Assembly (NCBI GenBank): GCA_003695215.1
Contig: RFIM01000091.1
Coordinates: 1 to 12,198 of the forward strand
DNA length: 12,198 bases
Reading direction: 5' to 3'
DNA from: Chloroflexota bacterium
Lineage (GTDB): Bacteria > Chloroflexota > Anaerolineae > Aggregatilineales > UBA2796
Positions 1 to 7,716 of this stretch are shown piece after piece. The position numbers and the translations under genes are program-made. Under the pieces are notes generated by a model. That model was not told the origin of the DNA and ran no database searches. It saw only the letters and a list, made by a program, of their open reading frames with translations. Positions within the stretch are counted from its first letter, which is position 1, and every line of letters starts with the position of its first letter.

Positions 1-2
1 CG

Positions 3-1517
3 TTTGTGCTGAGCGGCAGCTTAGGCTTGCTGCGCGGCGTGATCATCGGCGCGGTTTTTGGCGTCGGCAGCGCGCTGGACGCCTTTTACGCCGCTTATCG
101 CCTGCCCGAGATGCTTTTCACACTAGTAGCAGGCGGCGCGCTGGGCTCAGCATTCATCCCAGTTTTCAGCCGCTACCTGACTCAAGGCGAGAGCGAGAAC
201 GCTTGGCGCTTGGCGCGCGCAACGCTCACACTAGTGACGCTCATTGCGCTAGCGCTCTCGCTAGGCGCTGCCCTGATCGCCTTCCCGCTTGCCGATCGGC
301 TCCTGGTTCCACAAGCTAGCGCGGCGCAAAAGCAGCTGACAGCTGAGCTGATGCAGATTATGCTGATCACGGTCGCTATTTTTAGCGCCAGTGGCCTGAT
401 CATGGCAATTCTGAACGCTAATCAACGCTTTTTGGCGCCTGCGCTAGCGCCGAGCATGAACAACGTCGGCTTGATCGTCGGCGCGCTCTTGCTAGCGCCG
501 CAGATGGGCGTCCATGGCTTGGCATGGGGCGCTGTGATGGGCGCGGCGCTGCACTTGATTGTGCAGCTGCCTGCTTTGCGCCCTTTTGCGGCGCGTTTGC
601 GCCCTGATGGCACGCTGATCGCAGCTGGCATCGGCGAGATTGTGCGCCTGATGTTGCCGCGCCTAATCGGCATGGCCGCGGTGCAGCTGAACTTCGTGGT
701 GAACATCATCCTCGCCTCTGCCATGCCTGAAGGCAGCCTGGCAGCGCTCAGCCTGGCCTTCACGCTGATGTTCGTAGTGTTGGGCGTGGTAGCGCAGAGC
801 GCAGGCACAGCCATTTTCCCAACCCTTTCGTTGTATGGCGCGCGCGGCGATCTGGAGCGCTTCAGGCGCACGTTGGCAGAGGCGCTGCGCGGCGTGCTGT
901 TCATCGCGCTGCCTGCCACAGGCGGTCTGATCGCCCTTGCACAGCCGCTCGTGAGCGTGCTCTTTGAGCGCGGCGCGTGGTCGCGCACAGATACAGTTGC
1001 GACCGCATGGGCGCTCAGCTTCTTTGCCGCAGGCTTGGCAGCCTTTGCACTCCAAGAGCTTCTAGCGCGTGCCTTCTATGCCTTGCGCAACACGGTTGCG
1101 CCTGTGGCCGTGGCCGTCGGTGGCTTGCTCTTGAATGTGGCGCTGAGCTTGCTGCTGATACAAGTGGTGCGCGGCCCTGAGCCAGGCCAGGGTGCACATG
1201 GCGGCTTGGCGTTGGCCAATGCGCTAGCTACATTGGTTGAGAGCATCGTTTTGTGGTTGTGGTTGCGCCACAAACTCGGCGGATTGGCTGATCGGGCAGT
1301 GCTGAGCATGGCAGGGCGTGCCTTCTTGGCGGCGCTGGGCATGAGCGCCGTTGTTGGGATGATCGCGCGGCTTTTGGCACAAGCCGAGCCGCTCTATGTA
1401 GTCTTGATCGGTGTGCCATTGGGCGCTGCGCTCTATCAAGGCTTAGCAATGCTTTTGGGCGTGCCAGAGGCGCGCAGCCTGCCAATGGATGTGCTACGGC
1501 GCTTGAGACGAGGTTGA
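3..1517 (+). CDS. murJ: Lipid II flippase MurJ (MviN family), 5' end missing
   Basis: MurJ moves the undecaprenyl-linked peptidoglycan precursor lipid II across the cytoplasmic membrane. About 504 codons are visible, nearly the full family length (about 500-530), so probably only some 10-25 N-terminal residues lie outside the window. The reading frame is open from the first base, and the sequence begins inside the first helix with a family-like SGSLGLLRGVIIGAVFG stretch. The GTG at 6 is therefore very unlikely to be the true start. Next comes the MurJ/MviN hallmark ALDAFYAAYRLPEML and AGGALGSAFIPVFSRYL. The rest is a series of about 13-14 hydrophobic helices with small polar loops, as expected for a MOP-superfamily exporter. 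It ends in a basic tail (LRRLRRG) and its TGA stop lies 2 bases before the dtd ATG, suggesting one transcript. Family assignment is firm; substrate is inferred from the family. Confidence 0.95.
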   Translation, partial: FVLSGSLGLLRGVIIGAVFGVGSALDAFYAAYRLPEMLFTLVAGGALGSAFIPVFSRYLTQGESENAWRLARATLTLVTLIALALSLGAALIAFPLADRLLVPQASAAQKQLTAELMQIMLITVAIFSASGLIMAILNANQRFLAPALAPSMNNVGLIVGALLLAPQMGVHGLAWGAVMGAALHLIVQLPALRPFAARLRPDGTLIAAGIGEIVRLMLPRLIGMAAVQLNFVVNIILASAMPEGSLAALSLAFTLMFVVLGVVAQSAGTAIFPTLSLYGARGDLERFRRTLAEALRGVLFIALPATGGLIALAQPLVSVLFERGAWSRTDTVATAWALSFFAAGLAAFALQELLARAFYALRNTVAPVAVAVGGLLLNVALSLLLIQVVRGPEPGQGAHGGLALANALATLVESIVLWLWLRHKLGGLADRAVLSMAGRAFLAALGMSAVVGMIARLLAQAEPLYVVLIGVPLGAALYQGLAMLLGVPEARSLPMDVLRRLRRG

Positions 1518-1519
1518 GC

Positions 1520-1978
1520 ATGCGAGCAGTCTTGCAGCGCGTGACGCGCGCGAGCGTCACAGTGGATAATCAGGTGGTTGGTGCGATCGATCAAGGCTTC
1601 TTGATCTTGATCGGCGTGCGCAACGGCGATACGGCTGCCGAGGCGAAATGGCTAGCCGAGAAGATCGCTGTGCTGCGCGTTTTTGCAGATGAGCGGGATA
1701 AGTTCAATCGCTCCTTGTTGGACATTGGCGGCGGCGCTTTGGTTGTCTCACAATTCACGCTCTACGGCAATGTGATCGGTCAGCGGCGCCCGAGTTTTAT
1801 CGAGGCAGCGCCGCCGAGCGTGGCTGCGCCGTTGATCGAGCAATTCGTCAGCTTTTTGCGGCAAGCGGGCGTTCAGCGCGTGGAAACTGGCATCTTCGGT
1901 GCCAAAATGTTGGTAGAATTGACGAATGACGGGCCTGTCACGCTCATCCTTGAGCGCGAAGCGCCGCGCAACATTTGA
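1520..1978 (+). CDS. dtd: D-aminoacyl-tRNA deacylase
   Basis: Dtd hydrolyses D-amino acids (and glycine mis-attached to tRNA-Ala) from tRNA in the cytoplasm, keeping translation homochiral. The 152-residue product is the usual length and starts with the family's MRAVLQRVTRASVTV. Both signature motifs are present: SQFTLYGN (SQxT, residues 77-80, with the threonine of the active site) and NDGPVT (residues 136-141), whose Gly-Pro forms the chiral selector across the dimer. The FNRSLLDIGGG and VETGIFGAKM blocks are also typical. I chose ATG 1520 over the in-frame TTG 1514 because GAGG at 1510-1513 sits 6 bases upstream and homologues begin at this methionine. It follows murJ by 2 bases and precedes the ATPase gene by 14. 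Confidence 0.97.
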   Translation: MRAVLQRVTRASVTVDNQVVGAIDQGFLILIGVRNGDTAAEAKWLAEKIAVLRVFADERDKFNRSLLDIGGGALVVSQFTLYGNVIGQRRPSFIEAAPPSVAAPLIEQFVSFLRQAGVQRVETGIFGAKMLVELTNDGPVTLILEREAPRNI

Positions 1979-1992
1979 CTTGGGAAAGAAAG

Positions 1993-3303
1993 ATGCTCAC
2001 TCGTTTAGAACTAGACGGCTTCAAGGCATTTCGCAATTTTGCGCTCAACTTACAGCCGTTCATGGTCTTCATCGGGCCAAATGGCGTTGGCAAGACGAAC
2101 TTATTTGACGCCATTGCCTTCATGGCGCGTCTTGCCGAAGGCGATTCGCTTGAGGAGGCAATGTTGCAAGCGCGCGGCGAGCCGCTTGAGCTGTTCACGC
2201 TTTATGCTGATGGCAGCCGCGCCGAGCGCATTCAATTGGCAGCAGAAATTCTGCTGGATCGTGAGGTCATCGGCGCGAACGGCAAGCCTTTTGAGCTGAG
2301 TAACACACGCCTGCGCTACGAGCTGACCATTGAGCGGCGCGGCGAGGATGTCCATATCGCTGCGGAAGGCCTTGTGCCGCTGCAGGAGGCCAGAGACCTT
2401 TGGTTTAGAGATAACATACCGACCAGAGCGCGCAAAGCCTGGATCGTGCGCGAGAAGCGGCCGCCATACATCGCTACAGTTGGCGAAGGCAGCGATCTGA
2501 TCATCTATCGCAATCAAGATACTCTGGCAGGCGGGCGTGAAGGCTTGAAGGTCGGCAATTTGCAGAAGAGCGCGCTCGGCACAGCTGATCCTTTGCGCTA
2601 CCCGACTATTCACGCTGTGCGCCAGGCGATGCGCAATTGGCGACTGCTGCGCTTCAATGCTGAGATGCTACGGCAGCCATGCGCCATTCAGGCCGACTCC
2701 AAGCTGCAGCTAGATGGCGCGAATCTGGCGGCTGTGCTAGCGCGCTTGCAACGCGAGCAGCCTGAGGCGATCCAGAACATCACCCAAGTGTTACAAGCCA
2801 TGTTGCCACAGGTCAGGGCTCTGGAAGTCAAGCCGTTGAGCAATGGCGAGCGTCAATTGATCGAGCTGATCGCGCAAGATGGCACGCGCTTCTCCTCGCG
2901 CGTGCTGAGCGATGGCACCTTGCGCTTGCTTGGCCTGGCTGCGCTGCGCTACGATTCAGCGCATCGCGGCCTGATTTGCTTTGAAGAGCCTGAGAATGGT
3001 ATTCAGCTCCTGCGCTTGCCTGATATGGTCAATGTACTCTATGGCTTGGCGCTCGATTTTGAGCGCCCAATGCCTGAGGACGCGCCCAATCCGCCGTTGC
3101 GCCAAGCGCTGATCAACACGCACTCGCCCAGCATTCTGACGCTCGTGCCGCCGCACAGCGTTTACTATCTTGAGATGCGGAAGGATGAGCGCGGGCAATA
3201 CACGCACGCTATCGTGGTGCGCCCTGAGCTGATTCCTGATGAAGAAGACCGCTTCCGCACCTGGTCGCAGATTCAGGATGAGTTGAGCGGCACAGTGCGC
3301 TGA
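1993..3303 (+). CDS. Solitary SMC/ABC-like AAA family ATPase (AAA_21/AAA_15 type)
   Basis: A 436-residue cytosolic P-loop ATPase of the RecF/SMC/OLD-like group. It opens with LTRLELDGFKAFRNF, then Walker A GPNGVGKT (residues 28-35) followed by NLFDAIAF. The C-terminal half carries an ABC-signature-like LSDGTLRLLGLAAL (306-319), a Walker B ICFEEPENGI (328-337) with E332 as probable catalytic base, and an H-loop NTHSPS (375-380). The middle (about 60-290) is the variable insertion usual in these proteins. I see no TOPRIM or nuclease domain and no long coiled coil, so it is not a full OLD nuclease, RecF or SMC. ATG 1993 is preferred over TTG 1975: a purine-rich GGGAAAG lies just upstream and the protein then starts like its relatives. 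It follows dtd by 14 bases and converges on the AI-2E gene. The cellular role is unknown; ATP-dependent DNA or defence work is only an inference from the superfamily. Confidence 0.85.
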   Translation: MLTRLELDGFKAFRNFALNLQPFMVFIGPNGVGKTNLFDAIAFMARLAEGDSLEEAMLQARGEPLELFTLYADGSRAERIQLAAEILLDREVIGANGKPFELSNTRLRYELTIERRGEDVHIAAEGLVPLQEARDLWFRDNIPTRARKAWIVREKRPPYIATVGEGSDLIIYRNQDTLAGGREGLKVGNLQKSALGTADPLRYPTIHAVRQAMRNWRLLRFNAEMLRQPCAIQADSKLQLDGANLAAVLARLQREQPEAIQNITQVLQAMLPQVRALEVKPLSNGERQLIELIAQDGTRFSSRVLSDGTLRLLGLAALRYDSAHRGLICFEEPENGIQLLRLPDMVNVLYGLALDFERPMPEDAPNPPLRQALINTHSPSILTLVPPHSVYYLEMRKDERGQYTHAIVVRPELIPDEEDRFRTWSQIQDELSGTVR

Positions 3304-3312
3304 TAGCGCCAC
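3295..3312. terminator. Weak hairpin between convergent genes
   Basis: GTG-CGCT and AGCG-C-CAC can pair around a GAT loop with one bulged C (3309), or as a perfect 5-bp GCGCT/AGCGC stem at 3297-3309. It covers the ATPase stop codon and part of the 17-base gap before the AI-2E stop. No U-tract follows on the plus strand, so it would be a poor intrinsic terminator. It is listed because the two convergent genes leave no other room for one. Confidence 0.25.
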
Positions 3313-3320
3313 AGCGGAGG

Positions 3321-4439
3321 CTACTCAAGCATTTTTTCATATTCTTGCGTCACGCGCAGGCTGGCTTCAGCATCGCCTAGCACGTCGCGTACATAAACTT
3401 CACGGATCAGCACCACGCAAATGGCTGCTAATGGCACGGAGAGCAGCAAGCCCAAGAAGCCGAAGAAGATGCCGAAGATGATCTGCGAGAGCAAGATGAT
3501 CGCAGGCGGCAATTGAATCTCGCTGCCCAGCAAGAGCGGCGCCACAATTTGCCCGACGATGAACTGAATGCCCAGATAGACGAGCACAACCAGCAGCACT
3601 TTCTCAGGGCTGTTGAGAATAGTGACGGCCAGAATAGGCACGAGCGCCAACAAAGGCCCGAAGTTCGGCACGAAGGATAACAAGCCGCTGATCACGCCTA
3701 GCACGCCTGAGAGCGGCAAGCCTAGCACTAGCATGGCGATGGTCGTCAGCGTGCCCGTCAGGATCATCAGGATGATCTGCGTCTGCAGGAATTGGCGCAG
3801 CGTGTAATCAAGGCTGAGCAGAATCTCGCGCGCACGCGGTCGGTAGCTGATCGGCACTAGGCGCAACAGGCCGCGCCAATGCGGATCGGGATCGGCCACG
3901 AAATAAATGCTCAGAAAGATCACGATCAGCAGGCTGAACAGCACTGAGAATAGGTTGGTGACGAACGGAAAGACCTGGCCGCTGACGGTGGCCAAGCTAC
4001 TGACGATCTGCTGCGAGAGCTGATTGGCGAGATCGGCAAGGCTGACGTCAGTCAAAAAATCGCGCAGGAAGGGAAAGCGCAGCGTCAGGTTCTCGGGCGA
4101 GAGTTCGCGCTGCAGCACCTGCCCTGCTGAAGGCAGGGTTTGCACGACCAAAATGCGAAATTGTTCGAACAGGTCGGGCAGGGCCAGGGCAGAAGTGACC
4201 GAGACGACTAGACCGATCAGGAAGACAGTCAGCAAGACGGCAATAGTGCGATGAATGCCGCGCCGCACGAAGAAACGCACAGGCGTGGTCAGCAAGATGG
4301 CAAAGATGACTGCTGTCAGCGCTAGCAATAGCACATCGCGCACTAACCAGATAGCTAGTAGCGCAATAGCTAGCGCGAAGGTCAGCAGGAGCCAACGCAC
4401 GACGTTGGTATCATTGCGGCGCGTTTCAACAGGCAGCAT
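3321..4439 (-). CDS. AI-2E family transporter (PerM/YdiK/TqsA-like membrane protein)
   Basis: A 372-residue integral membrane protein of the AI-2E transporter family (PF01594), near the usual 340-380 residues. Predicted helices lie near residues 12-50, 64-86, 157-181, 222-243, 245-275, 279-299 and 313-347, with a long polar loop (about 90-155) between the N-terminal pair and the rest, as in the family. The FVPNFGPLLALVPIL block (256-270) and the C-terminal GLLLSVPLAAICVVLIREV (330-348) are typical. Members are described variously as exporters of autoinducer-2 or other small molecules and as ion antiporters, so the substrate cannot be read from sequence. ATG 4439 has no clear Shine-Dalgarno sequence. 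It lies 55 bases downstream of dgkA on the same strand and is probably the last gene of the yqeY-pgpH-ybeY-dgkA unit, unless the gap holds its own promoter. Confidence 0.9.
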   Translation of the reverse strand: MLPVETRRNDTNVVRWLLLTFALAIALLAIWLVRDVLLLALTAVIFAILLTTPVRFFVRRGIHRTIAVLLTVFLIGLVVSVTSALALPDLFEQFRILVVQTLPSAGQVLQRELSPENLTLRFPFLRDFLTDVSLADLANQLSQQIVSSLATVSGQVFPFVTNLFSVLFSLLIVIFLSIYFVADPDPHWRGLLRLVPISYRPRAREILLSLDYTLRQFLQTQIILMILTGTLTTIAMLVLGLPLSGVLGVISGLLSFVPNFGPLLALVPILAVTILNSPEKVLLVVLVYLGIQFIVGQIVAPLLLGSEIQLPPAIILLSQIIFGIFFGFLGLLLSVPLAAICVVLIREVYVRDVLGDAEASLRVTQEYEKMLE

Positions 4440-4462
4440 ATGAGCGTTTCTACGGCTCTCTG

Positions 4463-4484
4463 GCGCTCAGCTATAGCATAGCGC
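4463..4484. repeat. Small inverted repeats in the dgkA / AI-2E gap
   Basis: Two mutually exclusive perfect hairpins can form here: GCTAT/ATAGC around a 3-base loop (4470-4482), or GCGCT/AGCGC with arms at 4463-4467 and 4480-4484. Neither is followed by a T-run on the transcribed strand, so this may be an mRNA processing or attenuation structure, or chance. It occupies most of the 55-base spacer. Confidence 0.3.
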
Positions 4485-4494
4485 ACAACAGCGA

Positions 4495-4992
4495 TTACCG
4501 AACCAGAAGCGAGACCAGGCGTTCCAACAGCGGCGGCGCCAAGATGAATGCGCCGACTAAGATAGCAGCCACAGCTGCCAGCAGCACAGCAGCGGCGCCT
4601 ACGTCCTTACAAACACGCGCCATTGGATGTAGTTGCGGGCTCGCCAAATTGACGGCTGCTTCCAGCGCTGCGTTGATGAATTCGGCCATCCAGTTCATCG
4701 TGATGATGATGACCAGAACTGCCCAATCGCGCGGCGGCAGGCTCAGCCAGAAGGCGAGCGCCATCACGGCAATGGAGAAGACGGCTTGAATGCGCGTGTT
4801 CTTCTGATAGCGCAGCATGTAGAGCCAACCCGCTAAGGCGTAGCGCAGGCTTTTCAGGCGGCTCTGGCTGACAATCGGGCTGTAATCCTCAGGCCGTGCC
4901 TTGAGCGTCTCTAACGTATCGGGATGGAAGATCAGGAAAGGTCTCCTGCCATTCAGCGATACCTTCTCAGTCTCAGTCTGCTGTGCCTTCAT
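4495..4992 (-). CDS. dgkA: DgkA family lipid kinase (probable undecaprenol kinase) with extended N terminus
   Basis: Membrane kinase of the DgkA family (PF01219). Gram-positive and deep-branching members phosphorylate undecaprenol, recycling the carrier used by MurJ-dependent wall synthesis; E. coli DgkA uses diacylglycerol. The signature AEFINAALEAAVNL (residues 103-116) supplies the conserved E104, N107 and E111, followed by SPQLHPMARVCKDVGAAAVLLAA (118-140) with the H-P, K-D and hydrophobic third helix. Helices lie near 70-86, 90-112 and 132-152. At 165 residues it is longer than the usual 120-140, because about 45 residues precede the first amphipathic segment SLRYALAGWLYMLRYQKN (48-65). 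The first 25-30 of these have no equivalent I recognise. ATG 4992 is supported by GGAGA 6 bases upstream. The start lies inside ybeY (20-base overlap), pointing to translational coupling. Substrate choice is inferred. Confidence 0.9.
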   Translation of the reverse strand: MKAQQTETEKVSLNGRRPFLIFHPDTLETLKARPEDYSPIVSQSRLKSLRYALAGWLYMLRYQKNTRIQAVFSIAVMALAFWLSLPPRDWAVLVIIITMNWMAEFINAALEAAVNLASPQLHPMARVCKDVGAAAVLLAAVAAILVGAFILAPPLLERLVSLLVR

Positions 4993-5539
4993 GGCTTTCT
5001 CCGAGCGGGAAATGCGGGATTTTAAGCTTGGTGATGCCGAGAGCCGTCAATAATTCAGTTTGTTTTTGCCACATGCGCGCTTGATTTTCGGCATTGTCGT
5101 GATCGTAGCCGAGCAGATGCAAGGTGCCATGTATCACCAGCAGCACTAGCTCATCTTCGAGCGAGTGCCCGAGCTCAGCGGCATGGCGCTGTGTGTAGGG
5201 CAGGGCGATGATCAGGTCGCCCAGATACGGCTGCAGCTCGGCGCCAATCTCAGGCGAGAGAGCGCCTGCTTGCTCGGCGACTGCCAACATCTCTTGCGCT
5301 AGTTCTTCTGAGAAAGGCTCGCTCGGGAACGAGAGGATATCGGTCGGCGCGTCTACGCCACGGTGCGCGCGGTTGAGCTGCTGGACAGTTTGATCATCGG
5401 TCACGATCAGCGTGAGCGCTGCGCCATGGCGCACCTGATGCGCCGCTAGAGTCTGGCTGATCGCCCTTTTGAGGCGTTTGCTCGGCACGAGCGGGCGATA
5501 AGCGCGCCGAACGTTAAGGTGAATGCTGTAAGCGCTCAT
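4973..5539 (-). CDS. ybeY: Endoribonuclease YbeY (rRNA maturation factor)
   Basis: YbeY is a zinc-dependent single-strand endoribonuclease needed for 16S rRNA 3' end maturation and late 70S ribosome quality control. The 188-residue protein contains the diagnostic HGTLHLLGYDH motif (residues 137-147), giving the three metal-binding histidines H137, H141 and H147. Upstream is LNRAHRGVDAPTDILSFP (55-72), with the conserved arginine R60 and the T-D-[IV]-L-S-F-P strand, and YLGDLIIA (105-112). Length is slightly above the E. coli protein (155), partly from an insert around residues 75-100 and a C-terminal tail of about 25 residues. ATG 5539 overlaps the pgpH stop as ATGA, with GAGGA about 11 bases upstream. 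In many bacteria ybeY lies next to phoH and/or pgpH, matching the neighbours here. Confidence 0.96.
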   Translation of the reverse strand: MSAYSIHLNVRRAYRPLVPSKRLKRAISQTLAAHQVRHGAALTLIVTDDQTVQQLNRAHRGVDAPTDILSFPSEPFSEELAQEMLAVAEQAGALSPEIGAELQPYLGDLIIALPYTQRHAAELGHSLEDELVLLVIHGTLHLLGYDHDNAENQARMWQKQTELLTALGITKLKIPHFPLGESHEGTAD

Positions 5540-7680
5540 GGCGTAGCGCGTTCCTCAGTTGGCTTGAGTGCATTGGTAGGCAAGGCTTTGATCTCCTGCG
5601 TCTCGCGTGGCGGCAAGGCAGGATAGGCAATGCGCGGATGAAAGACGCCTTGCAAGCTATCCACAAAGACTTCCTGAATGATCTTCAAGTCATTGATGGT
5701 CAAGCCGCTCTCATCCAATTGGCCTTCCATTTGGCGCGAGCGGATGATCTCTTGTACGATATCGGCGATCTCTTGTTTATCGCGCGTGCGCTTGCTGCGA
5801 ATGACGCTCTCGCTGGTGTCGGCGAGCATCAGGATAGCGGCTTCGCGGCTGCGTGGGCGCGGGCCAGGGTAGGTAAAATGCGCGGGATTGACGGCGCTTT
5901 CATTGCCGTTAGCCGCTTCCACAGCCTTGTTGTAGAAGTAGAGCGTGCGCGTTGTGCCATGATGTTGGCGGATGAAGTCGATGAAGATAGACGGCAGGCG
6001 TTCACGGCGCGCTAGGCGTTCGCCTTCGATCACGTGGGCGATGATGATGCGCGCGCTATCGCGTGGCGAGAGCGTCTCGTGCGGATTGACGCCTTCTGCT
6101 TGGTTCTCTACAAAAAAGAGCGGCGCGTGCAGCTTGCCAATATCGTGGTAGAGCGCGCCAACGCGCACTAGCTGGGCATTGGCGCCGATGCGCTCGGCCG
6201 CTAGTTCCGCCAAATTAGCTACCTGTAGGCTATGTTGGTAGGTTCCTGGCGCTTCGCGCAGCAAACGCTGCAGCAGCGGCTGGCTCGGCTGCGAGAGCGC
6301 TAGCAGCTTGATGCTGCTCGGCACGTTGAGCAGGCTGCTGCCCAGGTACAAGCCGACCAAGCCTAAACCTGCTGCTAACAGTCCGTTGAGCAAGCCTGCA
6401 GGAATGCTCAGCAGCAGCTGGCTCAACCCTGTTGTGTTCTGCAATAAGCCGAAGACCAGGCTGACGGCGATATTGACGCTGCTGATGACCAGGCCTGCCA
6501 TGAAGTAGCTCTCCAGGCGCTCAGCGCGCCGTAAGGCGAGGATCGCTGCTACGCTGCTGGCGCCTGCCAAGAGCGTCACCTCGAGCGAGGCATTCAGCGC
6601 CAAGCCGATCAGGATCGCCAAGGCTGAGCTGGCAGCGAAGGCGACTCGCGCGTCGGTCAGGGCTACCACGATCAGGGCGAAAGCAGCCACAGGGTAGGCC
6701 CTGGAGACAATGTATTCAGATAGCGTGTAGAAGCGCGCGCCGACAAGGAAGATCAGGAACAGCGTGCCGAGAAAGATCAGCAGCGGCACGTTCTCGAGTA
6801 GCTCGGGATGGTAACGCCTTGCGTAGGTGATGCCCAGTGTGACGGTCAGCGAGACAGCTATCGCCGCTCCGATCAGGATGCGCAAGCGCTGATCGGGCGG
6901 CTGAATCAGCTTCAGTTTGGTCAGCGCCTCAAAGTCCGCCTCAGTGACGATAGTGCCGCCGCGCACTACCAATTGCCCTTGCAGAAAGTTACGCGTCACA
7001 GGCTGTACGGCATCAGCAGCGGCACGCCGTGCGTTGCGGGTGCGCTCTTCGTTCAAAAAGGCGTTAGGCTTGATCAAGTTGCGGGCAATGCTGACGATCA
7101 CGGACGCTTGAGTCTCGCTGACTGTGAAGCTGACCAGATTGGGCAAGCGCGCCAACACTTCAGCCAGATTATCCTCGCGAATGGGATCGCGCATAGTGCG
7201 TTCTAGCAAGGCAATCACCTGCGAATCGACTTCACGCCATTCGCGGTCGCTCAGGCTGAGCAGTGTGGCGGGCAAATCTTCGGGGAAAGTGAAGCCTTCA
7301 ATGGCGCGCAAATCGGCGATGCGCTGCGGCAGAGTGCCGTAGGGATCGGCGCGCACATTCTCGATGTAGGTCAGCACTTTGCGTGCCCGTTGCACTTGTT
7401 GGCGCAGCACACTTGGATTGGGCGGATCGTAGACGTCGCGCACAGCGTCGGCGGCGGCTTGGCGCGCTAGGCGCGTCAGCACTTCGCTCTCATAGGTGAT
7501 GCTGATCGGCGCGAGGATATCGTGAGGCGCCACCTGCCCGACGCTGATAGTGACGGGCTCAGCAGGCGTGAGCGTGGTGAAAGCCACCGAAGCGCTGGCT
7601 GCACTCAAGAAAATCGCTCCGAGCAATGCCCATTGCACTTGCCGCCAAGTCGGCAAGCGCCGTGAAAGCCGTTCAGGCAT
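5536..7680 (-). CDS. pgpH: 7TM-HD family phosphohydrolase, probable cyclic-di-AMP phosphodiesterase (PgpH/YqfF)
   Basis: A 714-residue membrane protein with the full PgpH layout: N-terminal helix (about 16-36), extracytoplasmic 7TMR-HDED domain (about 45-262), seven helices (about 264-455) and a cytoplasmic HD phosphohydrolase domain (about 470-690). HD-domain residues match PgpH: H483 in YQHSLQV, H512-D513 in YHDIGK, H549 in IIAHV, H573-H574 in QHHGTT and D621 in LADTSES. They should bind two metals and hydrolyse c-di-AMP to pApA, as shown for Listeria PgpH. Whether this organism makes c-di-AMP is not shown here, since no diadenylate cyclase is in the window. ATG 7680 has a strong GAGGTGA about 4 bases upstream. 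It starts 36 bases after yqeY and overlaps ybeY by 4 bases. The C-terminal tail (about 685-714) is polar and probably disordered. Confidence 0.94.
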   Translation of the reverse strand: MPERLSRRLPTWRQVQWALLGAIFLSAASASVAFTTLTPAEPVTISVGQVAPHDILAPISITYESEVLTRLARQAAADAVRDVYDPPNPSVLRQQVQRARKVLTYIENVRADPYGTLPQRIADLRAIEGFTFPEDLPATLLSLSDREWREVDSQVIALLERTMRDPIREDNLAEVLARLPNLVSFTVSETQASVIVSIARNLIKPNAFLNEERTRNARRAAADAVQPVTRNFLQGQLVVRGGTIVTEADFEALTKLKLIQPPDQRLRILIGAAIAVSLTVTLGITYARRYHPELLENVPLLIFLGTLFLIFLVGARFYTLSEYIVSRAYPVAAFALIVVALTDARVAFAASSALAILIGLALNASLEVTLLAGASSVAAILALRRAERLESYFMAGLVISSVNIAVSLVFGLLQNTTGLSQLLLSIPAGLLNGLLAAGLGLVGLYLGSSLLNVPSSIKLLALSQPSQPLLQRLLREAPGTYQHSLQVANLAELAAERIGANAQLVRVGALYHDIGKLHAPLFFVENQAEGVNPHETLSPRDSARIIIAHVIEGERLARRERLPSIFIDFIRQHHGTTRTLYFYNKAVEAANGNESAVNPAHFTYPGPRPRSREAAILMLADTSESVIRSKRTRDKQEIADIVQEIIRSRQMEGQLDESGLTINDLKIIQEVFVDSLQGVFHPRIAYPALPPRETQEIKALPTNALKPTEERATP

Positions 7681-7716
7681 CCCGTCACCTCGCTTCCCTA
7701 AGCCGCCAAGGCGCGC

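Noticed and set aside
422..988. A 188-codon open frame antisense to murJ
   Set aside because: It is rich in Arg, Ser, Ala and Pro, with no recognisable domain. It mirrors the codon bias of the well-supported murJ frame, so it is a shadow.
1975..3303. The ATPase as part of a known two-gene defence system
   Set aside because: The flanking genes are dtd and a convergent AI-2E transporter. No nuclease, TOPRIM, helicase or toxin gene is adjacent, so a defence call is unsupported.
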